The notes beneath the pieces are model-generated. The model saw only the letters and a list, made by a program, of their open reading frames with translations, did no database searches and was not told where the DNA came from. The position numbers were made by a program, and so were the translations under genes. Below are positions 1-5,805 of a stretch of DNA of 5,934 nt, one piece after another; positions within the stretch are counted from its first letter, which is position 1, and the number at the start of each line of letters is the position of its first letter. The stretch covers positions 1 through 5,934 of the forward strand of contig SVMQ01000149.1 in the NCBI GenBank assembly GCA_015067375.1. The letters are read 5' to 3'. This stretch comes from Oscillospiraceae bacterium. GTDB lineage: Bacteria; Bacillota; Clostridia; Oscillospirales; Ruminococcaceae.

Positions 1-249
1 AGCGGCCCCAACCAAGGCAAGCAGAGATGGCGCATCACATGGGATGCACAGGTATACGACCTTTGGAGAGAGTGCGTTACAAGTGACAAGTTCTCCTACG
101 TTACAGACAGCATCTTCGGCTTTGACGAAGAGCTTAAAACAAGCATCTGCGACTCCATGTACAACTCCACTTTCAACGAGGACTCCTGGACTCAGAAGTG
201 CGAGGAGATCATGCCCATCGTAGAGAGTGTTCTTGATGAATACAGATAA
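1..249 (+). CDS. C-terminal end of a possible extracellular solute-binding protein (partial)
   Basis: An open frame runs from the left edge to a TAA at 247-249 and gives 82 residues; the start lies outside the window. The segment is soluble and rich in Trp, Tyr and acidic residues (IFGFDEELKTSICDSMYN, then EEIMPIVESVLDEYR at the end), with no membrane helix. The aromatic, helical C-terminus ending in a DEYR-like tail resembles the end of family-1 ABC transporter substrate-binding proteins, which capture sugars or other solutes outside the cell. That family call is a pattern impression only; no diagnostic motif survives in this fragment. A strong hairpin 21 bases after the stop closes the transcript. 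That the frame is coding is fairly secure; the function is not. Confidence 0.6.
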   Translation, partial: SGPNQGKQRWRITWDAQVYDLWRECVTSDKFSYVTDSIFGFDEELKTSICDSMYNSTFNEDSWTQKCEEIMPIVESVLDEYR

Positions 250-270
250 ACCCCACTTCCTATAACACAT

Positions 271-301
271 AAGCCCGACATCATGTACCGATGTCGGGCT
301 T
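271..301. terminator. Bidirectional intrinsic terminator between converging genes
   Basis: A perfect 12-bp stem (AAGCCCGACATC at 271-282 with its complement at 290-301) closes a 7-base loop. On the plus strand it is followed by a T-rich stretch (TTGTTGTGCC then TTTTT), so it fits best as terminator of the solute-binding-like gene. The minus-strand side downstream of the hairpin is less T-rich. The 3' arm lies within the last codons of the converging transporter gene, whose TGA stop falls across the arm-loop boundary at 281-283. Confidence 0.85.
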
Positions 302-682
302 TGTTGTGCCTTTTTCGTTCTGTGGCTCATCCTTTTTATCCGAGGTCAGCAGCTCCCTTATTCCGAATACGATAAGGAATGCCGCAAACAGCTTTCTCAG
401 CAGCTCCGAAGCCACCACCTGCATAGCAAGTGCGCCGATCACCGCACCAAGAACACCGCCAAGCAGGTACTTCTTCAACAGGCTCTTGTCGATAAGACCG
501 CCTTTTATATGAAGAACGAGCGACACCAGCGCGATAGGCAGAAAGAACAGCAGATTTATTCCCTGCGCTTCCTTCTGCCCGACATCACTGAACATCGTAA
601 GCCAAATCATCAGCACAAATCCGCCGCCAAGACCCATAGACGCGACCACTCCTGTCAGGAAACCTACTATTATATTCATCAT
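281..682 (-). CDS. TauE/SafE (TSUP) family transporter, second half-size subunit
   Basis: Starting at 682 the product has 133 residues. It is a hydrophobic membrane protein with about four predicted transmembrane helices and a charged cytoplasmic-looking tail (TSDKKDEPQNEKGTTKPDIGT). The N-terminal helix carries the glycine motif GLGGGF typical of each repeat of TSUP anion exporters, a family that moves sulfite, sulfoacetate and other organosulfur anions. Full-length members have two such repeats in one chain of about 250 residues; this is a single repeat. The frame is open up to an ATG at 742, but the start at 682 is preferred because it gives an ATGA overlap with the stop of the preceding gene and has GGTGAGG 11 bases upstream. 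The ATG at 679 is an alternative. It is probably translated by coupling with the preceding gene and works as its partner. The substrate cannot be read from the sequence. Confidence 0.85.
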   Translation of the reverse strand: MMNIIVGFLTGVVASMGLGGGFVLMIWLTMFSDVGQKEAQGINLLFFLPIALVSLVLHIKGGLIDKSLLKKYLLGGVLGAVIGALAMQVVASELLRKLFAAFLIVFGIRELLTSDKKDEPQNEKGTTKPDIGT

Positions 683-1017
683 GACATCAGCATCCTCACC
701 GCTGCCGCTATGATAAGCAGTCCGAATATCCTGTGCAGCCAAACTGAGCTTATCTTTCTAAGCAGCAACGCGCCTGTCACCGCGCCTGCCGCGCCCCACG
801 GAATGTAATCCCATGACGCGGCAAAGTCGATCCCGTTGTTCATCCAGTAAAACAGCGTAGTCACAAGGCTCAGTACAAATATAAATGCAACTGACGTAGC
901 GTGCGCCTGCTGTGCTGTACAGCCATCACGCTCAAACAAAGGCACTGCAACTACTCCTCCGCCCGAGCCGAAAAATCCATTCAGAGCACCGCAAAACAGA
1001 CCTTTTAAAAATCCCAT
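679..1017 (-). CDS. TauE/SafE (TSUP) family transporter, first half-size subunit
   Basis: The product is about 112 residues from the ATG at 1017. An N-terminal amphipathic stretch is followed by NGFFGSGGGVVAVPLF, the hallmark glycine-rich motif of the first TSUP repeat, then about three further membrane segments and a short end. It is a single-repeat protein, half the usual family length, and its TGA overlaps the ATG of the next gene, which encodes the other repeat. The two chains presumably assemble into one inner-membrane anion permease. In-frame ATGs also exist at 1044 and 1023. The start at 1017 was preferred because GGTGAT, the 3' part of a Shine-Dalgarno sequence, lies four bases before it, whereas no ribosome binding site precedes 1044. 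The start is therefore uncertain by nine residues. No clear promoter was found upstream on the minus strand. Confidence 0.83.
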   Translation of the reverse strand: MGFLKGLFCGALNGFFGSGGGVVAVPLFERDGCTAQQAHATSVAFIFVLSLVTTLFYWMNNGIDFAASWDYIPWGAAGAVTGALLLRKISSVWLHRIFGLLIIAAAVRMLMS

Positions 1018-1162
1018 TATCATCACCGTTTTAATTATCTGCATAATATCTGTGATTATTCAGTGCATTGAAAATTTAAGGCGGCAAGATTTTTCTGTAA
1101 TAAAAGCATCACTTCTGACAAAAATTTTAACAGTAATGAAGAAAATTATCCATACCGCACAA
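1018..1162. other. AT-rich divergent spacer with no identified element
   Basis: This is the left part of the spacer between the minus-strand transporter pair and the plus-strand pfl unit. It is strongly AT-rich and has no credible coding frame on either strand. A minus-strand promoter for the transporters must lie in or near it, but the best match (TTGTCT, complement at 1172-1177, 17 bases from TATGGA, complement at 1149-1154) is too weak to call. Confidence 0.5.
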
Positions 1163-1188
1163 ATGTTCGTTAGACAATAAACAAACAT
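1163..1188. promoter_or_regulatory. Imperfect inverted repeat upstream of the pfl promoter (candidate operator)
   Basis: ATGTTCGTT at 1163-1171 and AACAAACAT at 1180-1188 are inverted copies matching at 8 of 9 positions, separated by 8 bases. The element ends 31 bases before the -35 box of the pfl promoter, a position suited to an activator or to a divergent regulator. The TGTT/AACA ends recall redox-responsive regulator sites, but the spacing does not fit the Rex consensus, so no regulator is named. Confidence 0.35.
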
Positions 1189-1219
1189 CAATAATCACGC
1201 GAATTGGAAGAATATTCAC

Positions 1220-1248
1220 TTGACAACGTCATGTATATATGGTATTAT
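1220..1248 (+). promoter_or_regulatory. Sigma-A promoter with extended -10 for the pfl unit
   Basis: A perfect -35 box TTGACA (1220-1225) is separated by 17 bases from TATTAT (1243-1248), a five-of-six match to the -10 consensus. TGG directly before the -10 box supplies an extended -10 element. The overlapping TATAAT at 1246-1251 is perfect but sits at a 20-base spacing, so it is less likely the functional box. Transcription should begin near 1255, leaving a leader of about 100 bases before the first gene. The match predicts strong basal expression, as suits an abundant fermentative enzyme. Confidence 0.85.
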
Positions 1249-1306
1249 AATTATGGTACAGATACACAATCTAGTATCGCTGACTTAACTTTTTTCGCAA
1301 TAACCG

Positions 1307-1347
1307 TTCCACCACGACAGACATATATAATGCGGTGGAAGAAAGGA
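1307..1347 (+). promoter_or_regulatory. Leader hairpin abutting the ribosome binding site of the PFL core gene
   Basis: TTCCACC (1307-1313) can pair with GGTGGAA (1334-1340) around a 20-base AU-rich loop. The stem ends one base before the AAAGGA ribosome binding site (1342-1347), which lies 10 bases from the ATG at 1358. Such a structure could stabilise the mRNA or keep the binding site exposed. No known riboswitch fold was recognised in this roughly 100-base leader. Confidence 0.4.
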
Positions 1348-1357
1348 ATATACAAGT

Positions 1358-3445
1358 ATGAGTTGTTTTGCAGAAGAATGGAAAAACTTTGTCCCAGGCA
1401 AATGGAGCGACAACATAAATGTCCGCGACTTCATCCAGTGCAATTATACACTGTACACGGGCGACGAGAGCTTCCTTGCAGATGCTACGGAGGCGACCAA
1501 AAAGCTCTGGGCGCAGGTCATGGAGCTTTCTGAAAAGGAGCGTGCGGCAGGCGGCGTGCTGGATATGGATACAAAGGTCGTATCCACTATCACCTCCCAT
1601 GGTGCCGGCTATCTTGACAAGGAGCTTGAGCAGATAGTAGGCTTCCAGACAGACAAGCCCTTCAAGCGCTCGCTTCAGCCCTTCGGCGGCATCAGAATGG
1701 CTCAGGCAGCCTGCCACGAAAACGGCTACGAGGTGGACGAGGAAGTTACAAAGATCTTTACAGAATACAGAAAGACCCACAATCAGGGCGTTTTCGACGC
1801 GTACTCCCCTGAGATGAAGCTTGCAAGAAAATCCGCGATCATCACAGGTCTGCCCGACGCATACGGAAGAGGACGCATCATCGGTGACTACCGCCGCGTT
1901 GCACTGTATGGTGTTGACAGACTTATCGAGGACAAGCAGCAGCAGCTTGCTACTGCACCCGTGCGTATGACCGCTAAGAACATCCAGCTGCGCGAGGAGC
2001 TTTCCGACCAGATCAAGGCACTGCACGAGCTGAAAAAGCTTGGTGCCATCTACGGCTGCGATATTTCCAAGCCTGCGAAGAACGCCAAGGAAGCTATCCA
2101 GTGGCTGTATTTCGGCTATCTCGCAGCAGTTAAGGAACAGAACGGTGCTGCAATGTCCCTCGGCCGTACCTCCACATTCATCGACATCTATATCCAGCGC
2201 GATCTGGAGCTTGGTATCATCACCGAGGAGCAGGCGCAGGAGTATATCGACCACTTCATCATGAAGCTGCGTCTTGTAAAGTTTGCAAGAACTCCTGAGT
2301 ACAACGAGCTTTTCTCGGGCGACCCCACATGGGTGACAGAGTCCATCGGCGGTGTGAACATCGACGGTAAGCCGCTCGTTACCAAGACATCGTTCAGATA
2401 TCTGCATACACTGGACAATCTCGGACCTGCGCCTGAGCCTAACCTCACGGTACTTTGGTCTGTAAACCTGCCGCAGAAGTTCAAGGAATACTGTGCGAAG
2501 ATGTCCATCCGCACCTCCTCCATCCAGTACGAGAACGACGACCTGATGCGCGTTATCCACGGCGATGACTATGCTATCGCGTGCTGCGTATCTTCTATGA
2601 GAGTCGGCAAGGAGATGCAGTTCTTCGGCGCGCGAGCTAACCTCGCAAAGTGCCTGCTGTATGCTATCAACGGCGGTGTGGACGAGCGCCTGAAGATACA
2701 GGTCGCTCCCAAGTACAGAGCGGTAGAGGGCGATTACCTCGATTACGACGACGTTATGGAAAAGTACGATCAGATGATGAGCTGGCTTGCTGAGCTATAT
2801 GTAAACACTCTGAACGTCATCCACTATATGCATGACAAGTACAGCTACGAGCGCCTGCAGATGGCTCTGCATGACAGAGAGGTAAAGCGCTACTTCGCAA
2901 CAGGTATCGCAGGTCTGTCTGTAGTTGCAGACTCGCTGTCCGCTATCAAGTACGCAAAGGTAAAGTGCATTCGCGACGAGGACGGCATCGTAGTCGATTA
3001 TGAGGTAGAGGGCGACTTCCCCAAGTATGGCAACAACGACGACCGTGTTGACAGCATCGCTGTTGATATAGTTGAAAAATTCATGGAAAAGATCAAGCGC
3101 CACCACACATATCGTGACAGTGTTCCTACCATGTCGATACTGACTATCACATCTAATGTAGTTTACGGCAAAAAGACAGGTAACACTCCTGACGGCAGAA
3201 AGATAGGCGTACCGCTCGCACCCGGTGCTAACCCCATGTATGGACGCGACACCCACGGCGCTGCGGCTTCCCTGTCCTCTGTAGCAAAGCTTCCTTTCAA
3301 GCACGCACAGGATGGTATCTCCAACACATTCTCGATAGTACCCAACGCGCTCGGCAAGGACGGTCTGTCTATGATAGAGGAGCTTGACTTCGACCTCAAC
3401 ATGACCGAGGAAGAGCTGAAAAAGGCGGCCGCCGATGTGCAATAA
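1358..3445 (+). CDS. pflB: Pyruvate formate-lyase catalytic core, lacking the glycyl-radical domain
   Basis: This 695-residue cytoplasmic protein aligns with E. coli PflB from its N-terminus ([20 protein letters not shown], residues 21-40) through [18 protein letters not shown] (163-180) and [12 protein letters not shown] [14 protein letters not shown] to the conserved [11 protein letters not shown] (658-668). The thiyl-radical pair is present as C409-C410 in [11 protein letters not shown], matching Cys418/Cys419 of E. coli. The family reaction is pyruvate plus CoA to acetyl-CoA plus formate, using a radical stored on a C-terminal glycine. Here the chain does not continue into that domain. 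After residue 668 it has an unrelated 27-residue acidic, helical tail and a TAA. The missing part is encoded as a separate protein at 3656-3898. The start is supported by AAAGGA 10 bases upstream and by homology. The 3' end overlaps the next gene by 11 bases in a +1 frame. Family assignment is secure; activity as a split enzyme is inference. Confidence 0.95.
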   Translation: MSCFAEEWKNFVPGKWSDNINVRDFIQCNYTLYTGDESFLADATEATKKLWAQVMELSEKERAAGGVLDMDTKVVSTITSHGAGYLDKELEQIVGFQTDKPFKRSLQPFGGIRMAQAACHENGYEVDEEVTKIFTEYRKTHNQGVFDAYSPEMKLARKSAIITGLPDAYGRGRIIGDYRRVALYGVDRLIEDKQQQLATAPVRMTAKNIQLREELSDQIKALHELKKLGAIYGCDISKPAKNAKEAIQWLYFGYLAAVKEQNGAAMSLGRTSTFIDIYIQRDLELGIITEEQAQEYIDHFIMKLRLVKFARTPEYNELFSGDPTWVTESIGGVNIDGKPLVTKTSFRYLHTLDNLGPAPEPNLTVLWSVNLPQKFKEYCAKMSIRTSSIQYENDDLMRVIHGDDYAIACCVSSMRVGKEMQFFGARANLAKCLLYAINGGVDERLKIQVAPKYRAVEGDYLDYDDVMEKYDQMMSWLAELYVNTLNVIHYMHDKYSYERLQMALHDREVKRYFATGIAGLSVVADSLSAIKYAKVKCIRDEDGIVVDYEVEGDFPKYGNNDDRVDSIAVDIVEKFMEKIKRHHTYRDSVPTMSILTITSNVVYGKKTGNTPDGRKIGVPLAPGANPMYGRDTHGAAASLSSVAKLPFKHAQDGISNTFSIVPNALGKDGLSMIEELDFDLNMTEEELKKAAADVQ

Positions 3446-3653
3446 CGATGAGGCAAGAAAGCTTGCGGAGATGCTTGACAAGCTATGCTCCAACGGCTCT
3501 CAGCATATAAACGTCACGCGTGAAGCTGACAAGGCTTCAGACGACGACTTCGACATCAAGGAAAAGACGCATAACAGCACGGATTGCTGCAAAGGCGATC
3601 TTGCGTGCAATATCCCTACCCTGCACAAGGGAATAGATGACGAGGAGGACTAA
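3435..3653 (+). CDS. Small acidic cysteine-containing protein, partial relative of the glycyl-radical subunit
   Basis: The product has 72 residues and no recognised family. It starts inside the end of the PFL core gene (11-base overlap, different frame), with AAGG nine bases before the ATG, so it is probably translated by coupling. Residues 10-27 ([18 protein letters not shown]) align without gaps to residues 11-28 of the following glycyl-radical subunit ([18 protein letters not shown]), with seven identities, and a TRE follows in both after a three-residue gap. The similarity then stops: there is no RVSGYAV motif and so no radical glycine. The rest is charged ([14 protein letters not shown] at the end) and holds three of its five cysteines as CC and C at 51, 52 and 58. 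It may be a decayed duplicate, or a subunit that bridges core and radical domain. The stop lies two bases before the next ATG, and the last codons carry that gene's ribosome binding site. Confidence 0.7.
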   Translation: MCNNDEARKLAEMLDKLCSNGSQHINVTREADKASDDDFDIKEKTHNSTDCCKGDLACNIPTLHKGIDDEED

Positions 3654-3655
3654 AA

Positions 3656-3898
3656 ATGGATAACAATAAGTTACAGGTAGATAATCTCGTGTCGCTGCTG
3701 GATGGCTATGCAATGAAAGGCGGTCATCACCTCAACGTGAACGTGTTCACAAGAGAAACGCTGCTTGACGCGCAGGCTCATCCCGAGAAGTATCCCCAGC
3801 TCACTATCAGAGTTTCGGGCTACGCGGTGAACTTCAACAAGCTCACCAAGGAACAGCAGGACGACGTTATCGCAAGAACTTTCCACACAAAGATCTAA
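3656..3898 (+). CDS. Stand-alone glycyl-radical subunit of pyruvate formate-lyase (GrcA/YfiD-like)
   Basis: The 80-residue product is essentially the C-terminal domain of PFL as a free protein. After a short leader, residues 9-55 follow the family closely: [37 protein letters not shown] and then [10 protein letters not shown], with G55 matching the radical glycine Gly734 of E. coli Pfl[17 protein letters not shown] follows, as in full-length enzymes. In ordinary PFL this domain is the last ~80 residues of the chain; in E. coli a separate copy (GrcA, 127 residues) replaces oxygen-cleaved domains. Here it is the only copy in the operon and is slightly shorter than GrcA. A strong GAGGAGG lies 7 bases before the ATG, so it can be made at high level independently of the core. 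I infer that it docks onto the core and is activated by the pflA product encoded downstream. Confidence 0.93.
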   Translation: MDNNKLQVDNLVSLLDGYAMKGGHHLNVNVFTRETLLDAQAHPEKYPQLTIRVSGYAVNFNKLTKEQQDDVIARTFHTKI

Positions 3899-3906
3899 GA
3901 CATATC

Positions 3907-3935
3907 AAAAAGGCGCGGCAATACCGCGTCTTTTT
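3907..3935 (+). terminator. Intrinsic terminator or attenuator between the PFL subunits and pflA
   Basis: AAAAAGGCGCGG (3907-3918) pairs with CCGCGTCTTTTT (3924-3935) over 12 positions with one G-U pair and a 5-base loop, and the 3' arm ends in five Ts. It begins 8 bases after the stop of the glycyl-radical subunit gene. No promoter is visible between it and pflA, so partial read-through is the likely route of pflA expression, giving less activase than enzyme. Confidence 0.85.
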
Positions 3936-3950
3936 CAACTTGTAAACGAT

Positions 3951-3956
3951 AAGGAG
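3951..3956 (+). promoter_or_regulatory. Ribosome binding site directly touching the pflA start codon
   Basis: AAGGAG ends at the base before the ATG at 3957, a spacing of zero, where 5-9 bases is usual. AAGGAGATGA matches the extended anti-Shine-Dalgarno complement AAGGAGGTGA at 9 of 10 positions, so the start codon itself lies in the pairing region. Homology fixes the start, since MSLITGRIHS matches the E. coli PflA N-terminus, and no other in-frame start is near. Confidence 0.55.
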
Positions 3957-4706
3957 ATGAGTCTTATCACAGGTCGCATTCACTCGACAGAAAGCTTTGG
4001 CACGGTGGACGGCCCCGGTATACGCTTTGTCGTGTTCCTGCAGGGATGTCCGCTGCGCTGCAAATACTGCCACAACCCCGACACATGGGCATACAACGGC
4101 GGCAAGGAGATGACCGCCGAGCAGCTTCTGGACGAATACAACGGCTGCCGCGAATTCTACAAGGATGGCGGCATCACTGTCACAGGCGGCGAGCCGCTGC
4201 TGCAGATAGACTTCGTGACGGAGCTGTTTGAGCTTGCAAAGAGCCGCGGCATCCACACCTGTCTGGATACCTCAGGCATCACATTCAACGACAGTAACAA
4301 AGACAGATTTGACAGGCTGATAAAGTCCACTGACCTGATACTGCTTGACCTCAAACACATCGACAGCGCCCTGCACAAGGAGCTTACCGCACACGGCAAC
4401 GAGAATATACTCGCGTTTGCGCGCTATCTCGCTGATAACAATATTCCGATGTGGATACGCCATGTGGTCGTGCCTGGTCTCACAGACGATGAGGAACAGC
4501 ACTACAAGCTGGGCAGGTTTATCGGTACGCTAAGGAGCGTAAAGGCACTGGACGTGCTTCCCTATCACGACATGGGCGTACCTAAGTACGAGGCGCTTGG
4601 CATCGACTATCCGCTGAAAGGCACTGAACCTGCAACAAAGGAGCTTGCGCTGAAAACAAAGCAGGCTATCATGAGAGGCATAAAGGACGTCAGAGCAGGC
4701 CGCTGA
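3957..4706 (+). CDS. pflA: Pyruvate formate-lyase-activating enzyme (radical SAM)
   Basis: The 249-residue product is full length for the family. It is a cytoplasmic radical SAM enzyme that binds a 4Fe-4S cluster and uses S-adenosylmethionine to abstract a hydrogen from the PFL glycine, leaving 5'-deoxyadenosine and methionine. The cluster motif is C31, C35 and C38 in QGCPLRCKYCHNPDTW. Other family marks are STESFGTVDGPGIRF near the N-terminus, TGGEP at 76-80 for SAM binding, HTCLDTSG (100-107), LLDLKH (129-134), WIRHVVVPG (166-174) and LPYH (201-204), in the same order as in E. coli PflA. It lies 58 bases after the glycyl-radical subunit gene, beyond an intrinsic terminator, and its natural target here would be a small free subunit rather than the tail of a large chain. 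The next gene starts 21 bases later. Confidence 0.96.
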   Translation: MSLITGRIHSTESFGTVDGPGIRFVVFLQGCPLRCKYCHNPDTWAYNGGKEMTAEQLLDEYNGCREFYKDGGITVTGGEPLLQIDFVTELFELAKSRGIHTCLDTSGITFNDSNKDRFDRLIKSTDLILLDLKHIDSALHKELTAHGNENILAFARYLADNNIPMWIRHVVVPGLTDDEEQHYKLGRFIGTLRSVKALDVLPYHDMGVPKYEALGIDYPLKGTEPATKELALKTKQAIMRGIKDVRAGR

Positions 4707-4727
4707 GCCGCTCTGCAAGGTGACAGA

Positions 4728-5750
4728 ATGAACATCTACGGCATGACTCCGCAAAAGCTGGAGGAGTATTTCACAAAAAACGGCGAAAATCCCGCAAAGG
4801 CAGCTATCGTATTTGACGGCATCTACCGCCGCGGTGTTACTGAATTTGCACTGCTTGGTCTTTCACAGAGGGTAACAGACAGGCTGAGCAAAGACTTTGC
4901 CCTTTCACTGCCCGAGATAGTAGAAAAACTGGACAGCAGCGATACTGCAAAGCTGCTGCTAAAGCTATCCGACGGCGAATATGTGGAAACAGTGCTTATG
5001 AAGCAAAGCTTCGGCTGCTGTATATGTGTTTCGACCCAGATAGGCTGTGCAATGGGCTGTAGATTCTGTCAGAGCGGACGCCTTAAACGGCGGCGCGACC
5101 TGCTCCCCGAAGAGATAGTGGGACAGCTTCTGACAATACAGAATGAATTCGGCATAAAGGTCAGCGGAGTTTCAATAATGGGCATCGGAGAGCCATTTGA
5201 CAACTTTGACAACGTGCGCGACTTCTGCGAGATACTCACCGCACCGAAAGGTCTTGAGATAGGCGAAAAGCATATCACTGTATCTACCTGCGGACTGGTG
5301 CCTGAGATATACAGGTGGGCGGAGCTTGCTCACCCATGCAACCTCGCTATAAGCCTGCACGCGCCCAATGATGATCTTCGCAGTCAACTGATGCCGATAA
5401 ACCGCCGCTATCCGCTGGACGAAGTGATAAAGGCGGCTCAGCATTTCTCAGAAAAGCACAACCGCCGCGTAACTATGGAATATATCATGCTCGACGGAGT
5501 TAACGACGCGCCCCTGCACGCACAGCAGCTTGCAGACCTGATAGGCGAGCGCAATTTCTATGTCAACATCATCCCCTACAATCCCACTGACGCCGACTGC
5601 TTCGGCAAAAGCAGCCGCGACAGGTTAATGGCATTCTATGATGTGCTGAAAAAGAACAGGATAGGCGTAACGATGCGCCGCGAATTCGGCTCGGAGTTAA
5701 AAGCAGCCTGCGGTCAGCTCAGCTCTGACTATACGAAAGCAAAAGCATAA
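4728..5750 (+). CDS. rlmN: RlmN-type 23S rRNA A2503 C2-methyltransferase (radical SAM)
   Basis: The 340-residue protein belongs to the RlmN/Cfr radical SAM family, which methylates A2503 of 23S rRNA (and, for RlmN, some tRNAs). An N-terminal accessory domain (residues 1-85) is followed by the cluster motif C107, C111, C114 in QIGCAMGCRFCQSG. The methyl-carrying cysteine pair fits C100 (CVSTQIGC) and C328 (AACGQL). SAM-binding MGIGEP is at 151-156 and LAISLHAPNDDLRSQLMPIN at 206-225. GEPFDNFDNV and STCGLVPEI favour RlmN over Cfr, which has GEA. The C-terminal VTMRREFGSELKAACGQL shares its F-G step with Cfr but is also close to Firmicutes RlmN. AAGGTGA just upstream supports the start. At 21 bases after pflA it is almost surely co-transcribed. 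Whether this is the cell's only RlmN or an extra paralogue cannot be told here. Confidence 0.87.
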   Translation: MNIYGMTPQKLEEYFTKNGENPAKAAIVFDGIYRRGVTEFALLGLSQRVTDRLSKDFALSLPEIVEKLDSSDTAKLLLKLSDGEYVETVLMKQSFGCCICVSTQIGCAMGCRFCQSGRLKRRRDLLPEEIVGQLLTIQNEFGIKVSGVSIMGIGEPFDNFDNVRDFCEILTAPKGLEIGEKHITVSTCGLVPEIYRWAELAHPCNLAISLHAPNDDLRSQLMPINRRYPLDEVIKAAQHFSEKHNRRVTMEYIMLDGVNDAPLHAQQLADLIGERNFYVNIIPYNPTDADCFGKSSRDRLMAFYDVLKKNRIGVTMRREFGSELKAACGQLSSDYTKAKA

Positions 5751-5783
5751 GAATGGCTCTCCGTTAACCGCGGAGAGCCATTC
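5751..5783. terminator. Bidirectional terminator closing the pfl-rlmN unit
   Basis: GAATGGCTCTCCG (5751-5763) and its perfect complement (5771-5783) form a 13-bp stem with a 7-base loop, starting right after the rlmN stop. The plus-strand side is followed only by TTCG-type sequence with few Ts, while the minus-strand side runs into TTATGCTTTTGC. It therefore probably also ends the converging minus-strand gene whose stop is 22 bases away. Confidence 0.8.
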
Positions 5784-5805
5784 GTTCGTAATTGACGTGC
5801 AAATA

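Noticed and set aside
683..742. Longer N-terminus for the second TSUP half, starting at 742
   Set aside because: It would overlap the upstream gene by about 60 bases, add a polar non-family segment, and ignore the coupled ATGA start with GGTGAGG upstream.
1117..1134. ACAAAAATTTTAACAG as a Rex operator
   Set aside because: It is only loosely symmetric and lacks the TTGT...ACAA half-sites at the right spacing.
1149..1177. Minus-strand promoter for the TSUP pair (TTGTCT, 17 bases, TATGGA)
   Set aside because: The -10 box matches consensus at only three positions. It is too weak to call in AT-rich DNA.
1221..1231. TGACAACGTCA palindrome over the -35 box as an FNR-like site
   Set aside because: The arms are only four bases and coincide with the consensus -35 box, so chance explains it.
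1271..2560. Long minus-strand open frame (429 codons) opposite the PFL core
   Set aside because: It lies wholly antisense to a strongly conserved gene, and its translation is Cys/Val/Leu-rich without any family pattern. It is a codon-usage shadow.
3419..3425. AAAAAG run as a -1 slippery site
   Set aside because: The frame of the next gene is +1 relative to the core, not -1, so slippage there would not enter it.
2795..3493. Minus-strand open frame (232 codons) across the end of the PFL core
   Set aside because: It is antisense to conserved PFL sequence, has no ribosome binding site of note and no recognisable protein pattern.
3443..3655. Stop-codon readthrough or selenocysteine linking core and radical domain in one chain
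   Set aside because: Core and radical subunit are in the same frame, but the stretch between has several stops in that frame (TAA 3443, TGA 3449 and more), and each downstream gene has its own start and ribosome binding site.
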